Shown here piece after piece: positions 1-12,808 of a stretch of DNA of 64,000 nt. The notes beneath the pieces were generated by a model, which saw only the letters and a list, made by a program, of their open reading frames with translations, was not told the origin of the DNA and made no database searches. Each line of letters starts with the position of its first letter. Position 1 is the stretch's first letter. Where the stretch lies: the NCBI GenBank assembly GCA_030549495.1, contig JAUIRK010000927.1, positions 496,001 to 560,000 on the forward strand, read 5' to 3'. This DNA comes from Nectonema munidae. Lineage: Eukaryota > Nematomorpha > Nectonematoida > Nectonematidae. The position numbers and the translations under genes are program-made.

Positions 1-2762
1 TAGCAGGCGCACAAAGATCCATAAAAATATATCTGCATAATGTCATTCATCTTCTTCTCTATATCATGACGTCTTAAATCTTGTTCCAGGAAGAGTGAGT
101 GAGTAATGAGGAATGGTTGTGAGGGGAATACACCACCATAACTAGTTAGCAAGACGCCATCTACAGCCGCTACACTTGCCAAATTTTGGTGTTGGGTGTG
201 TTGCAGAGCTTTTAAAAATCCAGAATCAATTATTCATGGATATGATGATGTCTATGCATATTTCATCCTGCTTTTCGTCGTTAGGAAGGAAAAGCTCTTC
301 AATTATTCATGCCGACAAATTATATTTATTCTCTTTTGTGAAAAAGCGGTGAATTATGCGCGCGCCATCATCCATGAAGAAGGTCTTTTTCGCCATCAGA
401 CAAAATTTTCTTCATGCAAAATCAACATCCATTCGGTTATTAGTAGAGTGAGTAGTAGTCAGTCAGAAAGAGGTTTATTGAAATTCCTTTCCAATTGGAT
501 ACATTAATCATAAGGCAAATTGCTCCTGAACTTTCATTTTAGTTAGTTATGTATTTGAGTGATAGGTATACTTCTTTATTGATTTCATGAATTTATTCAA
601 ATTAGAGATATGGAAAATGGTGTATCGCGTTTCATATTTCCAATGCCATTTTCTCTTTTAATTTCTTGCTTTTATATGATGAAAATGCCTTAAAATTTAA
701 AATGTTAGATAAGATTTATTAAGTATAGTTGCTTAGTGAGTTAGTTATAAAAAATTCTAATTGAGCAATATTAATAGTCATTATACTTAATTAATAATAC
801 TTTAATTAAATTTTAAATGCAAAGTACAGCAACGCTTACCTAATGCGCCCTTAGGATCAGCTTTGCCTCCCCTGGCCTTAAAATCTTAAAATTTTAACCT
901 AAACTTTTCATATCATTTTTTATCAGCTAACTTGTCCAAAGTGCGATTTCCGTTTGGACATTTAAGATTGCATAGAGTGAAGAAAATTTTTTTTTTTTTA
1001 ATAATTTTTCCACTTGTAAAATGAACTTTTTCGAAATTTAAAACATTTTTAAGCCACAATTTCCACTTTGTTTTTATATCCTTCTTGAAAATTGTACTCT
1101 GTGAATTCTTTTGATTCTATTTTAGAGCTTTCTAACTTGAGGGTTTCGGTATTTTTGTAAACCGTTAATAATTTTAAAGTTAGTTGCAATGAGTTATTCA
1201 TTTCTCAAAATCAAATTTCAAATTTAAAATTATATTGATAATATTTTTACATGTTTATTTTCTTTTTGTTTTCAAAAAAAGATATTGGTAAAAATAAAAG
1301 AGAGTTCAAACCAAAATTTTTTGGTTTCAGCCAAATGTTTTACTATTTGCTAAAAATATTAATAGTAATTTGGCATGTAATATTACATTCCCAGAAAGTG
1401 TGATACCAGATCAAAAAAACTTGAAAGCCGATGATTTAAATGTCATCATTTTGATGTCATAATGAAAAGTCTATTGATTTTTAATTGAAATTAGAAGAGA
1501 CAAAAACTCAATTTTATTAATGGTCAAATCGAAACAATATATGAAACATAACTGAATTGGATCATTTGAAAATCTAAACAATTGCTAGATATATTTATCC
1601 ATTTTAATAATTTACAATAAAATTAAGGTTCAACTATTATGAGAAACATAATAAAACACAAATGTAAAATCTTTGTTTACTTTTAATCTAATTGATTCAT
1701 TATGTACAGGATGAGATAAACATATAAAATACATTAGTGTAATAGACAATAGTTCCCAAAGTGTTCGATAGCGCGCTCACGTGGTGTTTTGAAATTCTTA
1801 GAGGGTTGAGGGTGGGGGAGGAGTTGTGAAAACTTACGAATAACGAATATTTTTTTATTTTTTCACGATTGAAACAAAGAAATATTTGGTACAATTTATG
1901 TGATAGCTGTCATATTCTGCAAAATAATAATTTTTTATAAATAGCTATAACTTTTGGATATAAAAAAAAAGCTAAAATTCTCTTCCAAGTATTTGGAAGT
2001 CATTAAAATATTATTACTCTTTCAATTTCAATCAATTTAGTTCTGTAAATAAATTTAATTTAAGTTAAATAAATGAATGTGGCAGTTTAATATTATAATT
2101 TATTTAAGTAATATCGAACCGAACATTTAATTTTGCAAACCTACATGGAAGTATTTTTTTATTCTGAAATGGATTTCTGAAATGAAATTGACCTCTCTCA
2201 TGAAATGAGGTGGCCTTTTTTGCAACGTTGAGTGCGAAAATTTGAAAAACACTTGTTAATGACAACAAATTTCATATTAAAATTATTGCAAATCTGAAAG
2301 TGATACGTATAAAAAATTGCTAGGGCCTGCTTTTATGCAATTAGCGCCTCAAATGAGAATTTGTATTATAAAAAATACCCAAATAGAATAGTGTGCTTAT
2401 ACCAAATGTGCTTAAATCGATTGTAGAATATGATAAAAAAGTTATTAAATACAATAAAATAATACTTAAATTCCATGCAAAATGTTATAAGTAAGTTACA
2501 TATGATAAAAGTTAAATAAATTTTATATAAAATAACTTGATTAAAATTATTTGGGATCATAAGATTTTTGCTCACTAATTAAAATAGATATAAACTCTTA
2601 ATAATATATAAATGATATGGTATATTTGGCTAAGAATTAATGATTTTAATCCGAATAAATTATGGTAACTGGTGCAGATCCCTCTGCACTCCCCTTCCAG
2701 CTACGCAAACGCTTGCAGGAAATAATAGCCAAATGAGGATCTACATGACTATCCCTCCAAGT
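1..2762. other. Gene-free AT-rich stretch
   Basis: No conserved coding sequence was recognised. The first 500 bases are richer in G and C than what follows and hold a 103-residue open frame at 196-507 with no family motif. They could be an untranslated exon or a regulatory block, but nothing in the sequence decides. The rest is A+T-rich with short homopolymer runs. Confidence 0.5.
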
Positions 2763-3011
2763 AGGGCCAGCTCTAGTGTTTGCGGGGCCCTATGCAAAAT
2801 GGATTGCTCGGGGCCCAGTGTGGGTAGGAAAAAAGTTAAAAACTGAGAAATAAGATTTTGAAAAAAAGAAAAGAGATTTGTTTTATTACTTTTTCATTAA
2901 CACAAAATGACGATCAAAGTAACTTTACTTTGCCAACCTTGCGTTTAGCGAAATCATACAACATATCATCAAAATGAAAAATGAGAAGCGCGGGCCCACT
3001 GCGGAGGCCCT
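2763..3011. mobile_element. Possible hAT-type non-autonomous element
   Basis: The left end reads agggccagctctag followed by cggggccctatgcaaaat. The right end has gggcccactgcggaggccct in the opposite sense. GGGCC-rich ends of this kind are common in hAT elements of invertebrates. The 8 bases flanking the two guessed ends do not match, so the boundaries are approximate or the element is old. Confidence 0.35.
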
Positions 3012-4282
3012 ATCTCTAGGAATATCAAAAATCTATGAGTCATTATTTTAAAAGATGATACCACATAATCAAGAAATTAGAAATAGACAATTTTAATTAT
3101 ATAATCTGATTATAAAAAATAAAAAGGTGACAGAAACAAAATTTATAATTCAATTTAAAAATCTACAATTTAGATATTCGATTATAATTTTCATGGAACT
3201 CATACATACATTTGTATTTTATAAATACTATAGTAGTATGCTTTTCACAAATTTAAATTTTAGCACATTGGAATAATCTTTAATTATCATATTAACGTGT
3301 TTATGAATTTTTGCAAAGTAAACGGTTTATCTGTAGTATTTCTTAAGGAACTTCTTACGATGATATTAACAAGGCGAGGATTTGCAATACATTTGCTAAA
3401 ACCTAGGTGAAAGATTTTTGCTCATTCAAGCATGAATTTCTGATTTTATGAAATTCACAATTTTATATTAAAATTCTACAAATCTATCATATTTCTTAAA
3501 TTAAAATTAAATTTTTTTTTGTTTTAATGTCAAGAAGTAATTTTATTATTTACTACATGAATTGATTTTATTATTTACTTCTTTCATTTAATAGATGTCG
3601 CTTGGACATCGTTTTGTAATCGCATCAATGCTTTTAGCATGTTTCTCTCCGTCGTTATTTTCCGAGTCCTTATTCGTTATGCACATTAACCAGTCACCCT
3701 TTTTCTATTTTTAAATGGAAGATACTACTTTTAATGAACAAGTCCTAGTTAAGGTAATATTTTTTATACTGCATTTGATTGATCTTTTTATAGATAAAAA
3801 GGAATTTTTTCTTTTTTTACTATTTTTAAATATTATTTAATGTAAATTCTTTTTGAGTTTTTTGAAATTTAGAAATATAGCTATCTATTTTTTTCTATAG
3901 TATCATTTACCATAATAAGTGAACATGAAAAATTATTTTAAAACTTTTAAACAAAGCTTTACAATTTATTGATATATAAATTTGACAAATTCTCCTTTAT
4001 AGTTGTTATCACAAACGATAAAATATTTTTTGGGTAATGTTTTACTTTACCCCAAGGTTACATTTTTATCCATTCCAAAGTTTGTATAATAAACTTCAGA
4101 ATTATCCTATCGATATTAAGTCCTATAATAAATTTAACTTTCTTTAATTATATCAATTTTTTTGATAATTGTGTTATAGATATATTTTGTTTTTGTAATC
4201 ATGTTCATATGGAAAATTCAAACTTAAACAGTACCTTCTTTAAATGTATAATTCCGTCTTATTTTAAAAATATATTCTATAT
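3012..4282. other. Gene-free AT-rich stretch
   Basis: No coding motif, RNA gene or clear repeat was recognised here. Confidence 0.5.
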
Positions 4283-4290
4283 AGTGTATC

Positions 4291-4395
4291 TAGTGGCGGA
4301 TGAAGGAATTTTCAGTGGGGAAGGGGGGGGGGGGGTATGAAGAATATATATATACAAAATGTCAAGCCCCCCTCCTCCCTCTAGATCCGCCACTG
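4291..4395. mobile_element. 105-bp hAT-type MITE with 8-bp target duplication
   Basis: The element starts tagtggcggat and ends atccgccactg, so the terminal inverted repeat is (c/t)agtggcggat. A run of 13 G lies at 4323-4335 and a C-rich block lies near the right end. It is flanked by the perfect 8-bp direct repeat agtgtatc at 4283-4290 and 4396-4403, the target duplication length of hAT transposases. There is no coding capacity. It is related to the longer element at 27991-28258 through the cagtggcggat ends and the subterminal G/C runs. Confidence 0.85.
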
Positions 4396-4403
4396 AGTGT
4401 ATC

Positions 4404-7400
4404 CAGTGTTACAGCTAGACTAAGGAAGTTGGTGGGTAGAATTATAAATTAAGTCAGTCACTTAAATATATATAAATATAAACTCATTAGAGGGTAGAAG
4501 CTAAGGTACACTGCCCATCTTTCCAGGACCTATCAGAAAAGAGCCGGTGCCCATGACTGAAGAACAGGGTGATTATAGTGCGCTGAACTCGAATACGAAT
4601 AACTTGTTGGGTGTAGATTAGGGTCTTTTTCAGCTCTGATAACAGGTCCTTTCTAGGATTCTTGCAGTTTGGCTTGCAGTCATAGTTTCACTTTATATTA
4701 TGTTTGAATAAGTGTCTGCTAACTTGTTTACTGCTTCTCTCTAACTGCTCCAGTTTTTTGAAATTATGTAGCGAAATAAATCTCAGCTTGGGTAAGCGTT
4801 TTAATGTCAATCGCTAGCTGTAAATTTTCCTGTTATGATGCATTGATAAATTATTAGCTATCATTATTTTTGCTTAGCTTTAATATTTTCCTACTACGAA
4901 ATATTCATGATTAAAATTAAAAAAATGGCCAATTTTAATGCCTGAATACTATTATATATATTTCCACATTACTTGAATATTAGTATTTTTTAACTTTTGT
5001 TCAATAAGTTTGATCCACGTTAATTAGCTCCATTCTTTTATTTTGAAAGTCTTATGGGTCAAGTTAATGCGTTTTGTAGCGCTAAAAGAGATTTCTCTTG
5101 AAAGGCCTCTTAAGATCCGCCGACATAAATTTTAATAAGCTACCCAAATGTCGCCTTTTTGTAAGCCCATATTCTGTATAAATTGTCATCTTTTTGTCCG
5201 TTTACGAGTGTCGTGTATGTGTAAATATGCAGCAATGTCAGTGTGTGAGTTTCTAATTTGACTAGAATAATGAAAATAGCGCGATTTTTGTATTCATCTC
5301 AATTTTCCAAAGTTGTAACTATCAAAAATTAAAAAAACTGTCTCAATTTAAACCTTTGAGGATCAGTGTCAAACCGATATACCCAGAAATATAAATTTGC
5401 TCAAATTATATGAAAATCAACTGAAAAAGAAAGCTTGCTGGTTTTCAAAATTCTCAAGCGGTTAAATTATGTTTTTAATTTGCCGGTATTGCATCCAAGA
5501 GGAGAATAGTCTTAAATTCAACGAGTGGGGATGCCAAGATCGGAAATCAAATGTAGAGCGACTGGATTAATACCACACGTTTCCACCGATACGCCATCCA
5601 GAAATTATTGTTGCCCTTTCAAATTGCTCGTTTTCCTCCATTAAAAAAATTGATATCTAATGTAAAGCAGATTTTATTAAAAACATTAATAACCACTAAC
5701 GATTTCATTTCTCCACTATCTACGCTCTGCGTCACATATGTCATCCATTATTTCAAGTTTGATCGATATTAATTGTTAATAAAATCTATTTTTGACATTC
5801 CATTTGTTCCATATGGTTATAGTCCAAATTTTACATATTACCTCTAAATTTGGTTAATTTCCTAAATTTTACACAAGTTCAATGGTTTTCCAAGTAATAA
5901 ACATCTGTTATTATCGCCCGATTTTGAGAACCAGTGACAAACCGAGCACAAATGCCGTTCCAATCGGATATTGATTTCTCGATCTCCTAAAAGTTTTAAT
6001 AGCATTCGAAGACCCTAAAAACTGAAATATATGGGTATGCAAAATTCAGCAACCATATTTACATTATTAAATCCTATTGTATTGTATATTTTTTAAACTT
6101 TCATTAATAACATATATCAACATTATTTGGTTCAAGCAAAGCAGAATAATTTGACTAATTCCTATTGAATTTCTACAGGAACAATAACCCAAAATGGGTT
6201 AATCCGTATACATCTAAATTTTGCCTCCGAACCGTGCTACCACCATTCTTGGTACTCCATTTTAAAAATGGTTTCTATCTGTTTTTTTTCATTATCGGGA
6301 TTAAATTTAAAAAAATCATATTTGTATTTATCCAATCAAATCTTTGCTTTTGATCACCTTGATTCTAAAGTATAAAACACGTATTTATATTTGTTAGTGA
6401 TGATGAGACGAATACTCGGAATCGATAGAAGTTGTAGATGTATCGAAATTGAAAGTTTTTTTTGTCTCATTTCTGATATCAAAAATCGATTTCTGCTAAT
6501 TTTCATAACACATTTTAACGATCTATTTTTATCGCATCTTCAAATCGATGCTTTTTTTTGTTGATAAAATAACACACAGATTTTATGAAACTTTGAACTG
6601 TACTAAGTACTTTTACTCTGAGCATTTTTAGGACTTTTTAGGAGAAGTAAAGTAAAAGCTTCTTAGAAGAATAAAGTTTTGATTTCTGAGTTTCCTGATT
6701 TTTCAAATGGCCTTTTAAATTTTTTGGATCCCATCACTATGCGCCTAAGCATCAAAAGTCCTTGCTTACATTTAAACGACTTTTGGCAATTGCTGCATTT
6801 TCCACCCTTATACAGAGATTAATTATTGATTTGTTTTTTAGTGAAATTTCACTCATTTATGTTTGAAAAAATTTAAGAACTGGAAAAGCTTGAAAATAAC
6901 GGAATTTTAATAAATTGAATGAGCCAAAAAAAACTTGAAGCGAAAGTAAAACGAGATTGAAATTAAAAAAATGTTACACTACTCGAAGAATGGCTAGAAC
7001 TATATCTATACAGGCCTGAATTATTGCGGGAATTGGGCTTTCACCCAATTTTGTCATCCCCGAAACATGACTTTATACAAAAATATGTATAAAAGCGTAA
7101 TAATATTTTTGAATGATATGTTGTGACGTTTTCTTGATTTTAGGGGAGTTTTTTTTATAGCTATTTCTCATATTTTATTTCATCTTAATATTTTGATATA
7201 TTGAATGTTTAAACTCAAAACTATTGATTATCTCGTTTAAAATTCCTTAATTTTGTTAAAGGGTGTTTTTGCACTTTACTCACACTGTAATAATAAGTTG
7301 CGTTTCAATTCAAATTTATGCAAATAATGATTGCCCAACCTAAGGCCCGTCACCATAATGGGGCGTGATACCTTTAATTTAGTGTTCATCCGCCTGATAG

Positions 7401-7602
7401 TACTCTTATTTTTGATTTTTATACAGAGAAAAAGTATGAGAATTTGGAAAGCTTATAATCCTGGAACCTATAAGCTTATACATAACGTACACGGACTCTC
7501 TGAAAAATGTTTATCAATAAAATTTTCCACAGCAATTCTGAGTAATATCGAACAAGCTGTGGTAATCTGGAAGATCCTTTTTTAAGAATCATACAAAGAA
7601 GT
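4404..7602. other. Gene-free AT-rich stretch
   Basis: No gene was recognised. Open frames such as 6165-6353 are short and carry no family motif. 4490-4690 is less AT-rich but matches no family I know. Confidence 0.5.
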
Positions 7603-7740
7603 TTAACCCATTTAAGACCAAGCAAAGCAGACGATATCTAAAAAAACGCAGACGATTTATATTCAAAGTCATTGAAAAAAGCAGACGAAGATGTAATTAC
7701 TTATGTTCCAAAATAGGAACATTGCTCGTAAATGGGTTAA
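7603..7740 (-). mobile_element. piggyBac-type MITE (TTAA ends)
   Basis: It is bounded by TTAA at 7603-7606 and 7737-7740, with inverted ends cccattta and taaatggg. The interior contains agcagacgatatct, a shared block related to gacgatttatattcaaagtc, and ttccaaaataggaac. It is the reverse complement of the arrangement at 15433, 15685 and 49166, so it is one family with no coding capacity. Confidence 0.8.
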
Positions 7741-7814
7741 ATCACTAAAATTTGCATATGGAATATAGATCATGTATGGCTTAAGTTCATGGCTTTAATC
7801 TGTTACTAACATGC

Positions 7815-7955
7815 TTAACCCGTTAACGACCAGAATAATCAGACGATATCTAGTATAAAGCAGAAGATTTGTATTAATAAAAAGCATTAATAAACGCAGA
7901 CGATTCACATCTTTGTAAAGTGGACATATGTCGACTGTGGTCAATAACCGGTTAA
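7815..7955 (-). mobile_element. piggyBac-type MITE, diverged copy
   Basis: TTAA lies at both ends (7815-7818 and 7952-7955), with inverted ends cccgttaacgacca and tggtcaataaccgg. The interior keeps cagacgatatct and cgcagacgatt, showing kinship with the neighbour at 7603. Its divergence indicates an older insertion or a subfamily. Confidence 0.7.
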
Positions 7956-8013
7956 GGGAAAGCGAGTTTAGCTTTGTTGAGATGGAAAGCCTTCTCAGGT
8001 TGTCTATCTAGTG

Positions 8014-8110
8014 CAGGGATCAACACATTTTTTTTACTCGTAGACCCCTTCATAGAACATTTGTCTTCACAACTGTAGAGGGAACATTTTTCTCATTTCT
8101 AGTGTGTTCT
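8014..8110. mobile_element. hAT-like terminal fragment
   Basis: cagggatcaacacatttttt is followed by a stretch containing ctcgtagaccccttc, a type of end seen in hAT elements. The opposite end was not found. Confidence 0.35.
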
Positions 8111-8459
8111 TTTTTACTTTAGGTTCGATCTTTAGGCAATAAAAATGGCCTGCTTTAAGTTATTTGAAATTTTATTCAAAACAAAAGCTGGTCTTATCGT
8201 GAATTTCGAAAGCAAGATTTCGTTAAAAACTTTTATTTCATTTTTTTCCAAAGAATTCGAGAAAAATAGACAAAAAATATGTTCAATACTTCTTTTAAAT
8301 ATATTTGAAAAAATGCTGTGATAATTAGTTTCATGAAGAGGCTTTTACTCAAAAAAATCCACCTGCGTTTTATTGGGCGCAATAAAATTGCCAACCCAAG
8401 TGTCACATGATTAAATGTGTGATGAAGTGACGACTAAGCAAACATTTTTTCACGAGAGC

Positions 8460-8930
8460 AGGGTGCACTCTCGTAAATAAAGGCGAAAAAAAAGGTTATG
8501 CCTGATATTTTGAAGCCTCATTCATATACATCTCATGTCACAGCGCCGCCATTCTTACGAATATTCTCCATCTCTCCTCCCACTGGATTTAAAATAATGC
8601 GTGTTTGCTTCTCGCGCATGTTTTCTTCGTGTTTTTCTACCTCGATTCGAAATATTGTGTGTGTATTGGTGGATGCGAAAAACATCATCCTGCTCCTTCA
8701 AATTCGCAATTCTCTGCAAATATTTACACCCCCTCCCATTATTTCAGTACTTGCTCATTTCAACAAATCATAATCTCTTTCGCGAAACAGGCAATGCTCG
8801 TGATGACATCCTTCTACCAAATCGAGGGTAGAAAGAAAGGAGTATTCTGTCAATTAGCTCACTACCCCTATAATCGTTGTCATCTGTTTCGTGCAAAGTC
8901 TGAAGTTTCTTAGGAAAATGGAATTTTGAG
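8460..8930. other. GC-richer block of unknown role
   Basis: This block has clearly more G and C than its surroundings and therefore several overlapping open frames in different phases (8498-8773, 8605-8913, 8768-8956 on the other strand). None has a recognisable domain and no splice structure could be confirmed. It may be an untranslated exon or a regulatory element. Confidence 0.3.
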
Positions 8931-9100
8931 TTACAGAAAGTGTCTTCATTCTTCACATTTGCGTTTTGCTTCTTTTTTGGCTTCTCATGATTATGCGTCC
9001 CAACGTTGAATACAATTTTGCAATTATTGCACTTAAAAATCCCGCTAACGTCTGTCTTGGCATAATTATCACCCGAAAGTATGTAGACACTGGAGATTAT

Positions 9101-9124
9101 GGTAATGTTGCACTATCTGTGCAT
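9101..9124. repeat. Arm of the gtaatgttgcactat inverted-repeat family
   Basis: The sequence ggtaatgttgcactat followed by ctgtgcat nearly matches the arm of the large hairpin at 39762-39886. It lies about 20 bases before the SINE at 9143. Confidence 0.5.
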
Positions 9125-9142
9125 AAGACTAACAAAGCTAAA

Positions 9143-9280
9143 GATACCGTGGGGTGTTTTCATCGAGAAGGCACACTTGTGCCGCTTCTCGAACTATGAG
9201 AAAGTAGGCTTGGTGCGGGATCGAACCAAAAACCTTGAGTTATCGAAACCCAGTAACTAACCAACCTGACTCACGCCACC
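9143..9280 (-). mobile_element. tRNA-derived SINE, family 1
   Basis: Read on the - strand it begins ggtggcgtgagtcaggttgg, with a ttggttagttactgggt stretch (A-box-like) and ggttcgatcccgc (B box). A constant tail follows: aagcctactttctcatagttcg, then gtgccttctcgatgaaaaca and ccccacggta. The same order recurs in eight other places in this window. The internal pol III boxes indicate a tRNA ancestor. Confidence 0.8.
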
Positions 9281-10985
9281 AGTAGAAAAAAACGAAGTAG
9301 AAAAAATGAGTTGACTTTTCAGTTAAATCCACTTCAATCCTCATTTTTGAGTTGAATCCTCTTTTTCGATCCTAAGAGATGTCTATCATTGTTATTAATT
9401 AGTTAATTTTAATGACTAGTTAGTAGGAGTTTCATTCACCGAAACAAAAAATTAACGATAAAAATTAAGGTTTATCGCTGCTCCTGCGAAAGTGTAACAA
9501 AATTCTACACTTTTCCCTTTGAGTATTTGCTTTTATGGAAATACTCTCTCAGTTTAAACAAAGCCTTGTTTTGAACTGATAGATTATACTCATATAAAGA
9601 TAGTATAATCTAGGGGCTAACAACGACAACGTAACAAAAAATGATTTTCAAAAATGAGCAATATCTAACTAAATAAAAATCCGTAAATTATTTAGCGAAA
9701 ATAACATCGAGAAGTTTGCTGTCTTTTTGCGCTGATTTATGTGTAAAAATTTGAAAAAAATTGAATAAAACTTTTTGAAATATAAATATTAGAATACATC
9801 TTACAACTAAGGCAAATAATGGTAAAAAAGCTTTAACGATTGAAATTGAGTAGTGCAAGCTTCTTTAACTTTAAGGCTGAATGCTTACTAGTTTCTCTCA
9901 TATATAAAAAGAGTGTACTTCAACGTTTAAAATATCTTAGCAAGCAAACCTATGATGGCGTTGATGTTGCAACAGAAAAGATTTTGAGGAAGGAGCAAAA
10001 ATGGGCTTAAAATGAAGCTCATGGATTATTTACAGTTTTTGGCATTGATATGTTCCATCCTATATTCCCTACTATTTTCATCATGGTTATATATGGGTTA
10101 TATATGCTATCCTGACATTGAGTCATTTGACATAAAACTATCCCAACCTATTTGGTCCCGGATGAAGCAGACGAGATTAGGCAAACCCGTTAAAGACTAG
10201 AATATTCAGACTTCTTCAAGGATTACGCATCGAGATAAATTTTCAAAGGATGCTTTTCTCTCATCATATAGTCAGTATGGAGGTGAAGGTCATCAAATTT
10301 AAAGCGACTATTTTAACCCGGGTTTCGGAAGGAAAAAAAAAATCAAATTTTGACTCCTAGTATACTTACAAAAATTCGCCACCGACTTGAAACACTTACA
10401 AACGTGATAAATTTAGCTCCAACTTTTCTCCCATCTCCCACTAAAAAAGGTCGCTCCTAATATTTACAAAAAGGAATCTTTTTTTAAAGTATTTAAAATT
10501 AATATATCTGACTCCGCATAATCCCTGCTCTTATTGGATTAAATTTATGAGTTATTTAGTTCTATTTTTGCATTAAATAAATTTGATGTTTATTTGAATG
10601 AAAAGTATAATCCTTGAGTTCTTTAGTGTATGTAATAGCGCTGGAGCTTCTTTAGTTCGCACAAAAAACTTTATTGGGGTGGACGTTCTTCACGATATCC
10701 CAAACGAATGACCTAAAGAGAAGATTTTACTACCGATCCACAAAATAAAACCCTTCTTTTTAAGTTATATTTCATTCAAATATTCGAAAATCAATGCCTG
10801 AAAGCGCTAAGGAAGATTCAGTATTCACATCAATGACATGTGCTATTTTTTTGATTCGTGGCACATGTGTTCTTCCTCTAGTCGTTGATGTATTAATAAA
10901 ATGCAAAGTTTTCTGATTGATCATTGGTCGGTCTTCTTTGTCATTATTATCCTGCTGCTTGCAAAGCACACCTAACTTCCTCATT
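9281..10985. other. Gene-free stretch
   Basis: No gene was recognised. Around 10170-10215, aacccgttaaagactagaat resembles the end of the piggyBac-type MITEs and may be a relic. Confidence 0.45.
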
Positions 10986-11565
10986 AAAATCGCCATAGGT
11001 TGAAATGTCTAGCGCTCCTCGCAGAGCAGCAATGTCACCACCACCACCAACCACATCCATCCATCGCGGCAGCAGACATCGCGAATTTCATGTAAAACAA
11101 GGGCAAAGGGAGTGTGGTGATAGGTATGTATACACACCTTCAGCATTTAATTAACATATGTTCTCTTCCTCCTGACTGCGGCTCTGTTGATGATGATCAC
11201 TGCATAATTCCTGAAAGGAAGGCATTGTTCTCTCTCTTTCTCTGTGTCTTCTATGAATGCGTAGTGTATTAGGATTGAAGGACACAGAATCTACTAAATC
11301 CAGTACACACACACACAACCTGTAGCGCTCGCACAGGCAGTAGTCAGTGGTAATTAGATTTAATAATCATTTGCTCTTCGTTTTTCTTGCCTCTTCTCCA
11401 CCAAGTTGAAATAATAATAATAATGGTGGTGATGATGATGACGATGATGAAGATGAAGATAACGTGTTGTGTGTTTGTCCTTTAAAAGCAAGCATCCACT
11501 TTGCGAGCTCTATTCTGCGACTCATGTTTTTATTCTGGTGTGTGTATGAGGTCACCTATGTATAA
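10986..11565. other. GC-richer block upstream of the ELK exons
   Basis: This block is rich in CA, CCA and GATGA repeats and is less AT-rich than its surroundings. It lies about 1.1-1.7 kb upstream of the first recognised ELK exon, so it could hold the promoter or first exon. An ATG at 11031 opens a short frame that reaches a possible donor (gatag|gtatgt near 11130), but its phase does not fit the acceptor at 12711, so no exon is called. Confidence 0.3.
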
Positions 11566-12711
11566 TAGATATCTCTCAATTTACATTGAAACTTGTGAGA
11601 GGCGTATCTGTTGCATACATATATATATATTTTGTGTTTGTATGCATTTTGTCTAATATCCATGTTTAATTCCTTCGTTACTTCATACAAGGATATACAG
11701 ATCACTTGTTTTTAAGTGTTGTTTGAAATTTGGCCATTTTGTTGTCGTTGTCGTTGTCATTTACTTTTGTTTCTCGTGATTGACGTGTCAAAGCTATTTT
11801 TCTGCTTCACCATTCTAAACCATTGTTTTTAACCGTGTCCACAATCGTTTTAGAAGGGTCCATATAAGACAGGAGTTCCCAACCTGGGGTACATTTATTT
11901 TAAGGAAAACAGTAGAATTTATATTGTAGTATTACAATCTGTTAATGTCAAACGTAACAGATACAAAAGTTTTGTATTGGAGATTACATTCAAAACACAA
12001 AACATCGCGGAGACATATATCAAGCACTTTTGACAGATTACCTAATCTCTCTTTCTCTCCAATGTAAGAATAAAAAGCAATTGTTTTTTTTTAGAAAATA
12101 GCTGTCAAAAGCTCTTGATGCATGTGGATCCCATGTTATTAGATTCTCTTTTATATATCATAAATTTGCGACCACTCGTGTTTCTCTTCCACTCTCTCGA
12201 CCCCCCCTGCATTAGCTTAGTATGTTTAGTTTTGTTTATCAGGGAATAAATATCTTTTTTATCTACAACGCTTATTATTGCGCTGTGCATCAAATTTATT
12301 AAAAAGCATAAAAAATTTTCTTAGTGTTATTTTGGATTTTAAAGTTTAAAGAGTACACAAAAATTTTTTTTTGTTTCTGAAATTGAAAAAAAATATATAT
12401 TATGGCACATAAAACTCTGTCAAATGTGACTGTTTTTCCACCCTCATATCTTCTTAAATGATGAGATTTGATACTAAAAGAAAAGTGAAAACTTTTTTTA
12501 TTTTTTTTTTAATTATTTATTTTAAATCAACTACCAAGAGTTTCAAAAGTTTTTGATGCGCGTATATAATTATCATAAATAGCAACGATTCAAATAATTC
12601 TTTCTCCATTTTTTGCTGCAAATGAGAATTTGTTTCCACAATTTTTAGCGCGCTTACCAACATAGAAAAGAAAATCCTTGTGAAATTGAAATACTTTCTT
12701 CATTTTTATAG
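11566..12711. other. Gene-free stretch with a hAT-like end
   Basis: A hAT-like terminus starts at 11870 (caggagttcccaacctgggg), similar to the end at 56354. No opposite end was identified. The final bases (12690-12711) form the pyrimidine-rich acceptor of the first recognised ELK exon. Confidence 0.4.
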
Positions 12712-12808
12712 AATCAACAAGAACCTAAAATCACTCTTTGGCAGTTTTTGCTACAGCTACTAGTCAATGAAAGATATTCCAAGATTATTTCGTGGACAGG
12801 TCAAGAAG
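12712..12808 (+). CDS. ELK exon: N-terminal half of the ETS domain
   Basis: The acceptor is catttttatag|aatcaa and the donor is caagaag|gtatgc. The exon encodes NQQEPK, then [18 protein letters not shown] and IISWTGQE, in phase 0 at the start and phase 1 at the end. It is too short to stand out as an open frame but aligns residue by residue with the start of ELK ETS domains. Confidence 0.9.

Noticed and set aside
8498-8956. Overlapping open frames as protein genes
   Set aside because: Several frames on both strands are open at once in a GC-richer patch, none shows a domain, and no splice structure was found.
11031-11130. First coding exon of ELK
   Set aside because: The candidate donor is in phase 2 (or 1 for another GT), while the exon at 12712 opens in phase 0.
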